This document shows positions 6,611 to 15,378 of a DNA stretch of 33,128 bases, one piece after another. Origin of the DNA: Caldithrix sp. (GTDB taxonomy: Bacteria > Calditrichota > Calditrichia > Calditrichales > Calditrichaceae); the NCBI GenBank assembly GCA_014730185.1, contig WJIP01000280.1, forward strand, positions 1 to 33,128. The letters run 5' to 3'. The notes below the pieces were generated by a model. The model made no database searches and was not told where the DNA came from. It was given only the letters and a program-made list of their open reading frames with translations. A program made the position numbers and the translations under genes. Position 1 is the stretch's first letter; each line of letters starts with the position of its first letter.

Positions 6611-7462
6611 TTATTCGACGATGGACTCATAGTCGAAACCCGTCATTCTTTCACTTTCTTCCCACAGGCGCTTTCTCGCTTCCGGACTGTATGAAATCTC
6701 AGAAGAATTGGATTCCTTTTTATGAACAAAATATTTACCAGTTACCTTCTCAAGTGATTTATCGTTTGCTAAATAAAGCACGTTATCCGCACCTTCTTCA
6801 ATGGGGTTTCCAATTCCACCCCATCCTTCTCTCAACAGTTTCGTATCAATCACACCCGGATGCAAAGCATTTACTGTGGTTGAATTACCTTTTAGTTTGT
6901 CGGCTAATTCATAGGTAAACAAGAGATTGCATAGTTTGGATAATGCATAGGCTTCCGTCCCCGAGAACGATTTTTCACCATGCAAATTTTCAAAATCTAT
7001 CGTGCTGGCATGCGTCATTGAACTTACATTAACAATGCGACCGATGCTGCTATCCATTAGAAGATCCAGCAAAAGCCCGGTAAGCAGAAAAGGGGCCAAA
7101 TGATTTACAGCGAAGGTTAACTCATAGCCATCTTCGGTGAGGTATTTCTTTTTTCTGAACACACCGGCATTATTGATTAAAATATCTAATCTATGATAGG
7201 TACGGCATACATGATCGGCCAGGCGAACAATTTGGCTCTGGCTGGATAAATCGGCCAGTGCAAAATCCAAGCGATCGTTACCGGTTGTTTTTTTAATTTC
7301 ACTGAGCACCTGTTTGCCGCGTTTTTCATCCCGACCATGGATTATTACCGTAGCATTCATTTTGGCCATTTCCATAGCCACAAGCTTACCTATACCATCA
7401 GTGGATCCTGTAATTAAAACAACGTTTCCCTGCACAGCAAACCTCATTGTTTTGTAATACAC
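6611..7462 (-). CDS. Short-chain dehydrogenase/reductase, retinol-dehydrogenase-like
   Basis: A classical SDR with cofactor motif TGSTDGIG (about 18-25), NNAG (97-100), the serine in VNVSSMTH and the catalytic pair Y172/K176 (YALSK). The fragments NHLAPFLLTGLLLDLL and ALHPGVIDTKLL resemble the retinol dehydrogenase/WWOX-like branch, which oxidises or reduces lipophilic alcohols and ketones with NADP(H). The substrate is unknown. The GTG at 7462 has AGGAG only 2 nt before it, whereas ATG 7447 has it 17 nt before; neither spacing is ideal, so the start is uncertain (283 or 278 residues). It is the first gene of the SDR - MetX-like - TrmO run (23-nt and 10-nt gaps). Confidence 0.82.
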   Translation of the reverse strand: MYYKTMRFAVQGNVVLITGSTDGIGKLVAMEMAKMNATVIIHGRDEKRGKQVLSEIKKTTGNDRLDFALADLSSQSQIVRLADHVCRTYHRLDILINNAGVFRKKKYLTEDGYELTFAVNHLAPFLLTGLLLDLLMDSSIGRIVNVSSMTHASTIDFENLHGEKSFSGTEAYALSKLCNLLFTYELADKLKGNSTTVNALHPGVIDTKLLREGWGGIGNPIEEGADNVLYLANDKSLEKVTGKYFVHKKESNSSEISYSPEARKRLWEESERMTGFDYESIVE

Positions 7463-7635
7463 GTCTCCTTTAGACGTTTGAACTTAAAAAAGATGGCGCC
7501 AGTAAAGCAAATATAAAATGTGGTTTCCATTTCACCATGTAAGAATAACAGCTCACCGATTATCCCCGCAAGCACAATTACAGACCAAAGAGGGCATAGA
7601 CCACCTTAGCACATTAATTGAATCGCAGACCTTAA

Positions 7636-7845
7636 TTACAAGGATTTCTTGTTCTGTTTTTTGCGCATGGATCCTAATATGAACCCGATGATAATGCCAA
7701 TAAGCAACACCAGGGGTATAAAGATGATCCGTGACATACCGATTTGCCAAAACAGCAAATTCAAAGTCACAACCTGAGTATTTTGCAACAAAATGGTAAG
7801 GAATAAAATACCCAGAATAATAATGATAATACGTTTTGGAGCCAT
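7636..7845 (-). CDS. LapA-domain (DUF1049) small membrane protein
   Basis: A 69-residue protein with two transmembrane segments (about 5-20 and 40-58), the signature LQNTQVVTLNLLFW between them and a basic C-terminus (MRKKQNKKSL). This is the layout of the lipopolysaccharide assembly protein A domain. In E. coli LapA works with LapB in LPS assembly and control of LpxC; no LapB is seen here, so that function is only suggested. The Shine-Dalgarno AAGGAG lies 8 nt before the ATG. It lies 50 nt downstream of the mscS-like gene, possibly in one transcript. Confidence 0.8.
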   Translation of the reverse strand: MAPKRIIIIILGILFLTILLQNTQVVTLNLLFWQIGMSRIIFIPLVLLIGIIIGFILGSMRKKQNKKSL

Positions 7846-7895
7846 GGTTTATCTCCTTTTACGTTATTGAATGTTTTGAGTTTTGATTTTCATTA

Positions 7896-8780
7896 TTACT
7901 GCCGTGCGGATGCATCAAAGGGTACAGGCAACGGACTACGTACATGCAAATCGCGCTGTGGAAAAGGAATTTCAACGTTATTTTTACGGAACTGACGTAC
8001 GATTTCGCAATTGATATCCGAACGAATTTTATAATGGGTTTTGGGATGATTGATCCACACCCGTAATTTCATATTCCAGGAAGAATCGCCGAAACTGTCC
8101 AGTAAAACATCCGGCTTGGGGTGTTCTAAAACCTGAGGGTGGGCAATGGCAATTTCTTTAAGTACCCGCAACACCGTATCCAGATCCGATTGATAGGATA
8201 CGCCCACTTCAATGATCAGGCGGACTTTTGTATCGGAGTGGGACCAGTTTACCACATTCGATGATACAAATTCCGAATTGGGAACAATAATCGATATGTT
8301 ATTCAGCGAGCGAATAGTGGTGGATCGGATATTAATATCAGTAACATCGCCTTCGGTATCTCCTACGATAACCCTATCGCCGATTTTTATGGGACGTTCC
8401 AACAATAGTATAAGACCAGCCACAAAATTAGAAGTTATATTCTGAAGGCCGAAACCGATACCGACCGATAACAGACCGAAAATAACGGCCAACCCGCTTA
8501 AATTGATACCTACAAATTGGAAGGAAATAATAGCACCGATCACCATAACCAGGTAATGGGCTATGCGTAAAATGGTATAACTCATACCCGCTTCAACTTT
8601 AAAACGATACAATAACCTTTTCAAAAGTATTCGATTGGTAATACGCGAAAACAAATAAAAAATGATCATTGCCAGTATAAACATAATTATTGAGGATATC
8701 GTAACCGGCGTCTGGTTTAGTTCAAAAAGTGTAAAATTTAACAGATTACTGGCCGTGCTGTGTAAAGATTCAATAGTCAT
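7896..8780 (-). CDS. Small-conductance mechanosensitive channel, MscS family
   Basis: A 294-residue inner-membrane protein with three or four N-terminal transmembrane helices (to about 125). The pore-lining helix and MscS hallmark follow (GIGFGLQNITSNFVAGLILL), then ERPIKIGDRV and the beta-domain segment NSEFVSSNVVNWS, and a C-terminal cage domain. The length is close to E. coli MscS (286). It opens under membrane tension to release solutes on osmotic downshock. The start has AGGAG 7 nt upstream. It precedes the LapA-domain gene. Confidence 0.92.
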   Translation of the reverse strand: MTIESLHSTASNLLNFTLFELNQTPVTISSIIMFILAMIIFYLFSRITNRILLKRLLYRFKVEAGMSYTILRIAHYLVMVIGAIISFQFVGINLSGLAVIFGLLSVGIGFGLQNITSNFVAGLILLLERPIKIGDRVIVGDTEGDVTDINIRSTTIRSLNNISIIVPNSEFVSSNVVNWSHSDTKVRLIIEVGVSYQSDLDTVLRVLKEIAIAHPQVLEHPKPDVLLDSFGDSSWNMKLRVWINHPKTHYKIRSDINCEIVRQFRKNNVEIPFPQRDLHVRSPLPVPFDASARQ

Positions 8781-9174
8781 AATATTACTCCTGAAGAACG
8801 AATAAAAATCATCAAAACTTTAAATCATTCAATGCCAAACAAAAGCACAATATTTCGCACTGCATTTATATTCAAAGTTCAATTCAACACAATAATTTAG
8901 TACATCAAGTAAATATGAATACATTTTTAATGTACCAAATTTGTATAAAAATGGTACTCAATTTTGAATAAATTCAGCTTGAAGCGCTCATTAAGATTTA
9001 GTTACCTAATCATTTTTATAGATTATTGCAAATATACCGATGAATAGGGCTATACTACAAATAATTGATTTTAGAGGAGTAGCGATTTCTAAAATATGTG
9101 TAAAAGTTCTTTAATACTTATAATTCCGAGTGAAGAAAAAAATCACCAAATCTGAGGGCATAGAAAAAGAATTT
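8781..9174. other. Noncoding spacer upstream of the mscS-like gene with a small dyad
   Basis: A very A/T-rich spacer. The only structure noticed is a dyad GTACCA (8932-8937) / TGGTAC (8952-8957) separated by 14 nt, which could be an operator. On the minus strand a weak candidate promoter for the channel gene (TTGTGT, 16 nt, TATAAA) lies near 8869-8896. No open frame or RNA gene was recognised. Confidence 0.4.
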
Positions 9175-9202
9175 AAAAAAACGGCGGCTTATGCCGCCGT
9201 TT
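9175..9202 (-). terminator. Rho-independent terminator of the subtilase gene
   Basis: A perfect 10-bp stem AAACGGCGGC (9179-9188) / GCCGCCGTTT (9193-9202) with a 4-nt loop, followed on the minus strand by a T-run (9175-9180). It begins 9 nt after the subtilase stop codon. This is the clearest intrinsic terminator in the window. Confidence 0.93.
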
Positions 9203-9210
9203 ATAAATTA

Positions 9211-12156
9211 TTATTTCAATAATAGTATTTTCTTTTGGATTTTATGTTTATTATCAACCGTAAGCTGATAGAAGTAAAAACCGGAACTTACTTTATTGCC
9301 AATCTGATCATTAGCATTCCAGCGTACCGTATTTAATCCTCCGGGTCGTGTACCGTTCACTAAGGTGTTTACTTTTTGCCCCAGCGTATTGAAAATTTCC
9401 AGTTTAACTTCAGAAGCTTCTGGTAAATAAAAGTTGATATTCGTGACTGGATTAAACGGATTCGGTGAGTTAAATACCATCTTAAATCCGATTTCCTCTT
9501 CAATGTCTTCCAAATTAACATCCGTAACCTGAACAACCGAAGAACTTCCGTCTGTACTACCACATGTAACCACATTAGCAGCTTCATCATAGGTCCATCC
9601 CGATTTTGTCACATTATCAACACAGAATGTAAACTCGCCGTCACCTACCACCCAACTTGATTTGGCGGTTGCCCAACCATCGGAACCGGTGACTACTTCG
9701 TCCTGGTCTGAAGCGCTACCCGACCAACTGCCGGTTACCGTGGCATCACTAACCGGATTACCACTGCCATCAACAACACGGATTTCGGCTGAGCCCCTGG
9801 TTACTATCCAGAACGCTTCTTTAACCACATCCAGCGCGCTTACATACATAGATTGCTGGGCCGGTTCGCTAACTGTAATATAATCGGTTTTGGTCTCAGT
9901 ATCCGATCCAAAATCATTGGTTGCGGTAAGACTGACTGTGTAGGTACCCGCACTGGTATACTCATACGTTGGATTTTGAGTGGTCGAAGTACCTCCATCA
10001 CCAAAATCCCAACTCCAACTGGTGGGTTCATTGGTTGATTGATCGGTGAATGAAACCGTCAGCGGGGCTTCACCCGATGTTGGAGTACCGCTGAAATCAG
10101 CCACTGGAGCACTGCCGCTTGGTTCGGATACTGTGATATAATCGGTTTTAGTTTCGGCATCGGAATCGCATGAATTGGAAGAACTTAGCGTTACTGTGTA
10201 CGTTCCGGCCGACGTATATTCATATGATGGGTTTTGGGCATTGGAAGTACCGCCATCACCAAAATCCCAGATCCAGGATGATAAATCTCCGGTGGACTGG
10301 TCGGTAAACGATACGTTTAATGGCGCCTCACCGGATGTTGGTGATCCACTAAAATCCGCTGTGATGGATTCGTATACGGTTATATAGTCTGTTTTGGTCT
10401 CCGTATCGGAACCATCCGGTCCGCTGACGGTCAAAGAAACCGTATAGGTGCCCGGCGAAGTATATTCATGGCTGGGATTTTGTGCGGTTGATGTATTGCC
10501 ATCACCAAAATCCCAGTTCCAGGAATCGATCTCACCGCTGGATTGATCGGTAAAAGAAACCGTCAGTGGAGCGCAGCCCTCGGTTACATCTGCAGTAAAT
10601 TCTGCTGAAGGCGGTTGTGTACCACCGCCGGTATTAACTGCATTAAAGGCATTCACGCGACCGGCGCCCAGTTTACCTTCGTAAGAGGCATTGCCGGAAA
10701 TACCGTAAATATCATCAGCGGTAGCATACAGATGTTGCTCAACCTGTTCGCGCGTCCAGCCCGGATTTTGTGACCATATCAGAGCGGCCACTGAAGCAGT
10801 AAGCGGCGTCGACATAGAAGTACCACTTAATGTAGCGGTATAATCATTCTCCGGATCATCATTATCATGATAAGTACTCAGAATATCCGAACCCGGAGCG
10901 GAAATATCCACAAAACTACCATAAGTTGAGAAATCCGACTTAACATCATTCTGGTCGGTGGAGGCTACCCCGATTACATCGCTACGATCCAGCATATAAT
11001 CCGATTCTTCGTTATCATCATTTCCCGCTGCTTTGAAAACTAATCCACCACTGGCTACAAAGTAATCAATGGCATCGCCCAGCCCACCGGAATTGGATGA
11101 TCCCCAGCTACAGGACGCAATCTGGGCCCCGTTATCAGCGGCATAATATAAAGCATCAGCAGCAAATCCCATATCCACATAGCCTACTTCGAAGATAAAA
11201 TATCTTCCGGACCAGCCGATGCGCATAGGCATAATTTTCACACCATTACCCTCTACAGCCTGCGAACCATTGTTCCAGCCACCAGCTGGGGATGCAACAG
11301 CATAATTATTATTATTGATAGCGGCAACAATACCGGAGCAATGAGTACCGTGACCGTTGTAATCCCGGGGGTCGTTATCCGGAACGTCGTCATCCTCTCC
11401 GCTTACTCCGCTTTTATTATCGACAAAATCCCAACCGATCCAATCATCCACGTATCCGTTGCCATCGTCATCAACACCATCCGCTCCATTTTTCTCCGCT
11501 TCGTTAATCCACATGTTACCCCGGGCCGCTTCCGGATTAGAATAGGAGGCATCGGCACCGCCCAGGTCTTTATGAAAATAGCGCACTCCTGTATCCAGAA
11601 TGGCAACAATGATTTGATCACTTCCGGTCTCGATGTCCCAGGCCTCGGGAGCATCCACATCGGCATCATTACTTTGACTGAGGTGCCATTGACTGCCGTA
11701 TTCAGGATCATTGGCATTGCGGGCATAGAGTTTATGGATACCAATGACCTGGGCATCAATTATCCCGGAAACCCGGCGATAAGCTCTGGCTACACGTTCA
11801 GCATCAATTTCATTTTTGAAACTAATACGAAACCATAAACGGGGATCTATCGTCCGCCCCTGGTAGCGACGGGGCTGTAAATCAGGGTATTTCTGGATCA
11901 AGCTCTGAGCGGCAAATTGATTATTCAGACGATCCAGGGCTTCGATCCCTGTAATAGCTTCTCTTGCCGCCCGTCGTTTATCTATACGATCAAGTAAAGA
12001 ATTATTCAATTTGATAACAATGTGCTGCTTATCATACCCAAGAAAATTCGGTACATCTTCGTTATCCATCGATACGGTTTTATGCTTCACCTGCTGTGCA
12101 AAAAGGAATGAAGAAAATAATGCGAGTGAAAGAAAAATAGAAGAGATACGTTTCAT
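9211..12156 (-). CDS. Secreted subtilisin-like serine protease with three PKD domains and type IX-style sorting domain
   Basis: A 981-residue protein with signal peptide MKRISSIFLSLALFSSFLFA and a propeptide-like region to about 150. The S8 peptidase domain has a complete triad: D188 (ILDTG), H269 (HGTHCSG) and S447 (GTSMSTP), with AAGN as the oxyanion Asn. Three PKD domains (WDFGDG motif) cover about 517-762. An Ig-like segment (about 770-870) follows, then a C-terminal sorting domain from about 893 with PNPFNP, GQKV and SSGFYFYQL, ending in KKILLLK, typical of type IX cargo in FCB bacteria. The protein is probably secreted and surface-attached, degrading extracellular protein. GGAGG lies 7 nt before the ATG. 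The gene stands alone with its own terminator. The catalytic call is very secure; the secretion route is inferred. Confidence 0.93.
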   Translation of the reverse strand: MKRISSIFLSLALFSSFLFAQQVKHKTVSMDNEDVPNFLGYDKQHIVIKLNNSLLDRIDKRRAAREAITGIEALDRLNNQFAAQSLIQKYPDLQPRRYQGRTIDPRLWFRISFKNEIDAERVARAYRRVSGIIDAQVIGIHKLYARNANDPEYGSQWHLSQSNDADVDAPEAWDIETGSDQIIVAILDTGVRYFHKDLGGADASYSNPEAARGNMWINEAEKNGADGVDDDGNGYVDDWIGWDFVDNKSGVSGEDDDVPDNDPRDYNGHGTHCSGIVAAINNNNYAVASPAGGWNNGSQAVEGNGVKIMPMRIGWSGRYFIFEVGYVDMGFAADALYYAADNGAQIASCSWGSSNSGGLGDAIDYFVASGGLVFKAAGNDDNEESDYMLDRSDVIGVASTDQNDVKSDFSTYGSFVDISAPGSDILSTYHDNDDPENDYTATLSGTSMSTPLTASVAALIWSQNPGWTREQVEQHLYATADDIYGISGNASYEGKLGAGRVNAFNAVNTGGGTQPPSAEFTADVTEGCAPLTVSFTDQSSGEIDSWNWDFGDGNTSTAQNPSHEYTSPGTYTVSLTVSGPDGSDTETKTDYITVYESITADFSGSPTSGEAPLNVSFTDQSTGDLSSWIWDFGDGGTSNAQNPSYEYTSAGTYTVTLSSSNSCDSDAETKTDYITVSEPSGSAPVADFSGTPTSGEAPLTVSFTDQSTNEPTSWSWDFGDGGTSTTQNPTYEYTSAGTYTVSLTATNDFGSDTETKTDYITVSEPAQQSMYVSALDVVKEAFWIVTRGSAEIRVVDGSGNPVSDATVTGSWSGSASDQDEVVTGSDGWATAKSSWVVGDGEFTFCVDNVTKSGWTYDEAANVVTCGSTDGSSSVVQVTDVNLEDIEEEIGFKMVFNSPNPFNPVTNINFYLPEASEVKLEIFNTLGQKVNTLVNGTRPGGLNTVRWNANDQIGNKVSSGFYFYQLTVDNKHKIQKKILLLK
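9868..10608 (-). repeat. Three tandem PKD-domain repeat units
   Basis: Repeat units within the subtilase gene, recognised by recurrence of CCATCACCAAAATCCCA (plus strand) at 9995, 10253 and 10499, giving unit spacings of 258 and 246 bp. They encode PKD domains with GEAPL(N/T)VSFTDQS, WDFGDG and GTYTV motifs. Similarity at the DNA level suggests fairly recent duplication of units. Confidence 0.85.
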
Positions 12157-12414
12157 CTGCTTGCCTCCATATTACAAAAATTAAGGGTTTAACTCCAATT
12201 TGACCGAAACTTTTTAATACCTCCTTTCTGAATTTTAAACAAAACAAAAATTTAATACGTATTCACATTTGGGTTTATTCCATAATCGAATCTATTGCTA
12301 TCCTAATATGGATAATCAGATGAGAGCCATCTTATCTGAAAATTATACTTTGCAACGCAGTCAAAGAAGGCATAATAGGTTTATCTAAGATTATCCATGA
12401 AGCATTGACCCGTT

Positions 12415-13410
12415 TCATTTCTCAAATTCTAACTGAACACTTTCCCAGCGATTTTCCCGGATTATGTTTCCGAAAATGCGCACCAGGTGGGGATCGAATT
12501 GAGTGCCGGCGTGTTTTTCCAGTTCAGCAATCGCCTGCAGCGAGCTACGTGGTTTATCGTAGGTACGATTGGAAACAATCGATTCATAGGCATCGACAAT
12601 GGCCAGCAGACGGGCGTAAAAAGGTATGACTTCACCCTTCAATCCATCCGGATATCCCGTACCGTCGTAACGTTCATGATGATGACGGATGATGGCGGCA
12701 ATCTCTTTAAGTTCATCAATATTGCCCACGATTTTACTGCCAACAATAGTGTGTTCTTTTGCCGTATTAAATTCGCGATCATGGAGAGATGTCGCTTTTT
12801 TAAGAATACTGTCCGGCATGCCGATTTTACCCACATCATGAAGAATAGCAGCCAATTCCAGAGTGAATAATTCATTTTCCGGCAGCTTTAATTCAATGCC
12901 CATTGACCGCGCCTGCCGGGCAACCCGCAGCGAATGCCCGGAAGTATAACTGTCTTTGGCCTCCAGCGCCGTAACCAGAGCCTTGATGGCTTTTAATAAT
13001 GCTGATGCTTTACGCGGCCCGTTATTTTTTTTGGCTAATTTTTGTCGTTCCAGGTTACGCCTGACAATGGTCGATATATTATTCAGATTAAACGGTTTGG
13101 AAAGAAAATCATCTGCGCCATTTTGCAAAGCTTCCGCCATTAAGGTACCGTTATCGGAGGCCGTTATGGCAACAAACGGAATGTCCAGCATAAATTTTCT
13201 GATTTCTACTAACAGATCGATGCCTGTGCCATCCGGTAGTTTAATATCGCTAATGATGATGTCGAATTTTTCCTTGCGGATGCGATGACGGGCATCGGAC
13301 AGAGTGGTCGCGCCTTCATATTGGAAGCCGTATTGTTGCAGAGCATTGGCGATGGCTTTATACGTGACGCGCTCATCCTCCACTAACAATACTTTTGTAC
13401 TGGTATTCAT
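12415..13410 (-). CDS. Response regulator with HD-GYP domain (c-di-GMP phosphodiesterase type)
   Basis: A 331-residue protein. Residues 5-120 form a receiver domain with acidic pair E11/D12, phospho-acceptor D55 (IISDIKLPDG) and K105 (KPFN). Residues 140-320 form an HD-GYP domain with HDVGKIGMPD (H191/D192), RHHHERYDGTGYPDG (GYP at 252-254) and the further metal-binding positions expected. The layout matches RpfG, which hydrolyses cyclic di-GMP when its receiver is phosphorylated. No histidine kinase is adjacent. It starts 8 nt after the gcdH stop with AGGA 6 nt before the ATG, so the two are probably cotranscribed, which is unusual for a metabolic dehydrogenase. The domain call is secure; enzymatic activity is inferred from intact motifs. 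Confidence 0.92.
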   Translation of the reverse strand: MNTSTKVLLVEDERVTYKAIANALQQYGFQYEGATTLSDARHRIRKEKFDIIISDIKLPDGTGIDLLVEIRKFMLDIPFVAITASDNGTLMAEALQNGADDFLSKPFNLNNISTIVRRNLERQKLAKKNNGPRKASALLKAIKALVTALEAKDSYTSGHSLRVARQARSMGIELKLPENELFTLELAAILHDVGKIGMPDSILKKATSLHDREFNTAKEHTIVGSKIVGNIDELKEIAAIIRHHHERYDGTGYPDGLKGEVIPFYARLLAIVDAYESIVSNRTYDKPRSSLQAIAELEKHAGTQFDPHLVRIFGNIIRENRWESVQLEFEK

Positions 13411-13418
13411 TTTGTGTC

Positions 13419-14582
13419 CTATTGAACGGCATTCAATCCGGTAATATGATTGCCAATAATTAAAGTGTGGATGTCGTGAGTGCCTTCATAAGTATACACC
13501 GATTCCAGATTCAGCATATGGCGAATTGTTTGGTATTCATTGGTAATTCCACTAGCCGCCAAAATACTGCGGGCCTGCCTGGCAATTGTTAAGGCAGCGT
13601 CCACATTATTACGCTTGGCCAGAGAAATATGATAATGTCTGGCCTTACCATCATCTTTCATGCGCCCTAAACGATAATTCAACATTTGGCCCTTGGTTAT
13701 TTCATTAACCATCTCCACCAATTTTTGCTGAACCAGTTGAAAAGCTCCGATTGGTTTATCAAACTGTATACGCGTCTGGGCATAATTCAATGACTCATCA
13801 TAACAGGCCATGGCGGATCCTATAGCCCCCCAGGCAATACCATAACGGGCTTCGCTTAAACAGGAAAGGGGAGCTTTTAGCCCCTTGGCCAACGGCAACC
13901 GATTTTCTTCCGGTACAAAAACATCATCAAAACTCATCTCGCCGGTATCCGATGCTCTCAGAGAGTACTTCCCTTCAATAGCTTTTGCTGTAAATCCCTT
14001 GCTATCCGTATCTACTATAAAACCACTTACGCCCTCATCCGTTTTAGCCCAAATAACAGCGACATCCGCTATGGAACCGTTGGTAATCCACATTTTACTT
14101 CCATTGAGGAGCCAGCCACCGTCGGTTTTAACGGCTTTTGTTCTCATTCCACCGGGATTAGAACCATAATCGGGTTCGGTCAGACCGTAACATCCGATAA
14201 GTTCACCGGATGCCAACTTTGGCAAATATTCATTTTTCTGAGCTTCGCTGCCATAAGTAAAGATGGGATACATTACCAGGCTACCCTGCACGGATGCAAA
14301 AGAACGCAATCCGCTATCGCCACGTTCCAATTCCTGCATAGCTAAGCCATAGATGGTATATGTTAACTCCGGGCCGCCATATTTCTCGGGGATAGTTACT
14401 CCCAACAAGCCCATTTCACCTAATTGAGGAATAACTTCTTTTGGGAACAATCCCTTGCGATGGTATTGAGATACGATGGGCAGATAACTCTGCTGCACAT
14501 AGTGACGCACTGAATCGCGCACCATGCGTTCTTCCTCCGTGAACCAATCGGACAGTTGAAACAGATCCACTCCCTGAAACAT
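13419..14582 (-). CDS. gcdH: Glutaryl-CoA dehydrogenase-like acyl-CoA dehydrogenase
   Basis: A 387-residue FAD-dependent acyl-CoA dehydrogenase whose landmarks resemble human GCDH closely: SLVMYPIFTYGSEAQK, GCYGLTEPDYGSNPGGM, SLRASDTGEM, EARYGIAWG, KRNNVDAALTIARQAR and VYTYEGTHDIHTLI. E366 in YEGTH is the catalytic base position. The enzyme oxidatively decarboxylates glutaryl-CoA to crotonyl-CoA in lysine, tryptophan and aromatic-compound breakdown, passing electrons to ETF. The length is right for the mature enzyme. AGGGA lies 7 nt before the ATG. No other genes of that pathway are adjacent; the next gene downstream is a receiver/HD-GYP protein. A related short-chain acyl-CoA dehydrogenase cannot be fully excluded. 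Confidence 0.88.
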   Translation of the reverse strand: MFQGVDLFQLSDWFTEEERMVRDSVRHYVQQSYLPIVSQYHRKGLFPKEVIPQLGEMGLLGVTIPEKYGGPELTYTIYGLAMQELERGDSGLRSFASVQGSLVMYPIFTYGSEAQKNEYLPKLASGELIGCYGLTEPDYGSNPGGMRTKAVKTDGGWLLNGSKMWITNGSIADVAVIWAKTDEGVSGFIVDTDSKGFTAKAIEGKYSLRASDTGEMSFDDVFVPEENRLPLAKGLKAPLSCLSEARYGIAWGAIGSAMACYDESLNYAQTRIQFDKPIGAFQLVQQKLVEMVNEITKGQMLNYRLGRMKDDGKARHYHISLAKRNNVDAALTIARQARSILAASGITNEYQTIRHMLNLESVYTYEGTHDIHTLIIGNHITGLNAVQ

Positions 14583-14796
14583 AACATAATCCCTATTAAA
14601 TTAAATCGCTTAATTGCACTCCGGTTAATTTTGATTAATTGGCAAACTTAATCGTTTTATCTTTTTGTAGCAACATGATTATTACAAAGAAAGGTAACGT
14701 AAATGATTCAAAAAATATTCTATAACAAACTGGAAATTCTAAGTACGAATAGTATTTCCACATGCAGGCCTATTAAAACAGGCCAATCGGTATATT

Positions 14797-15327
14797 TTAC
14801 GGGATGCCATAGTCCAATTCCACAATACCATTACTGTATTTCCGATGTCCCATAAAATGCAAGGGTATTGTGCGATCATTTTGTTCAAACAGATTAATGC
14901 CCTGTCCCAATATGACCGGCATAACAAAAAGTCGGATTTGATCGATACAGTTATTTTTTAACATAAACGTATTCAATTGACCTCCGCCTACCAACCAAAT
15001 ATCTTTCCCGGACTGTCTCTTCAATTGATGCATCATTCTAATCTGTTGATGGTTTACAAAAATAACCTGATCATCATTTGCTACCTCAGTTTGATGGGTA
15101 AAAACATAATTTTTCTTGTTTTTGTAAGGATATTCACCCGGAAAACGAATGACTTGATCGTAGGTATTACGGCCCATTATTACCGTATCAACGGAATCAT
15201 AAAAGACCTGATAGCCATAATCGAGACCACCCGAATGAGATACTTTATCTAACCAGTCTATTGAACCGTCTGGACGGGCAATTTTACCATCCAGACTCAC
15301 GGCTGTGTAAAGTATTATTTTACGCAA
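14797..15327 (-). CDS. Dihydrofolate reductase-fold protein (RibD C-terminal-like)
   Basis: A 176-residue protein of the DHFR/RibD C-terminal superfamily: the N-terminal SLDGKIARPDGSIDWL segment, VIMGRNTYDQV, and the NADPH-binding glycine loop IWLVGGGQLNTFML. Members of this group (YwjB/YyaP-like) are usually annotated as dihydrofolate reductase family proteins; the actual substrate is unknown, and it is not FolA. The start is TTG at 15327; no in-frame ATG is available before the conserved N-terminus. It lies 51 nt downstream of the outer-membrane barrel gene, so it may be the last gene of that long operon, although functionally unrelated. A weak GGCCT/AGGCC hairpin lies after its stop. Confidence 0.82.
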   Translation of the reverse strand: MRKIILYTAVSLDGKIARPDGSIDWLDKVSHSGGLDYGYQVFYDSVDTVIMGRNTYDQVIRFPGEYPYKNKKNYVFTHQTEVANDDQVIFVNHQQIRMMHQLKRQSGKDIWLVGGGQLNTFMLKNNCIDQIRLFVMPVILGQGINLFEQNDRTIPLHFMGHRKYSNGIVELDYGIP

Positions 15328-15378
15328 TAATTTCGTCCACGTTTAAAAGTGTTCCCGGACGTACTAATCGACCCTTTA

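Noticed and set aside
9868-10608. CRISPR-like spaced repeats
   Set aside because: The repeats are ~250 bp apart, in frame, and encode PKD domains.
11341-11838. A 165-codon plus-strand open frame
   Set aside because: It lies opposite the catalytic part of the subtilase, whose Asp and His motifs are intact, and its sequence is Ile/Val-rich antisense shadow.
14766-14783. Terminator hairpin after the DHFR-fold gene (GGCCT/AGGCC)
   Set aside because: The stem is 5 bp with an 8-nt loop and no T-run on the minus strand.
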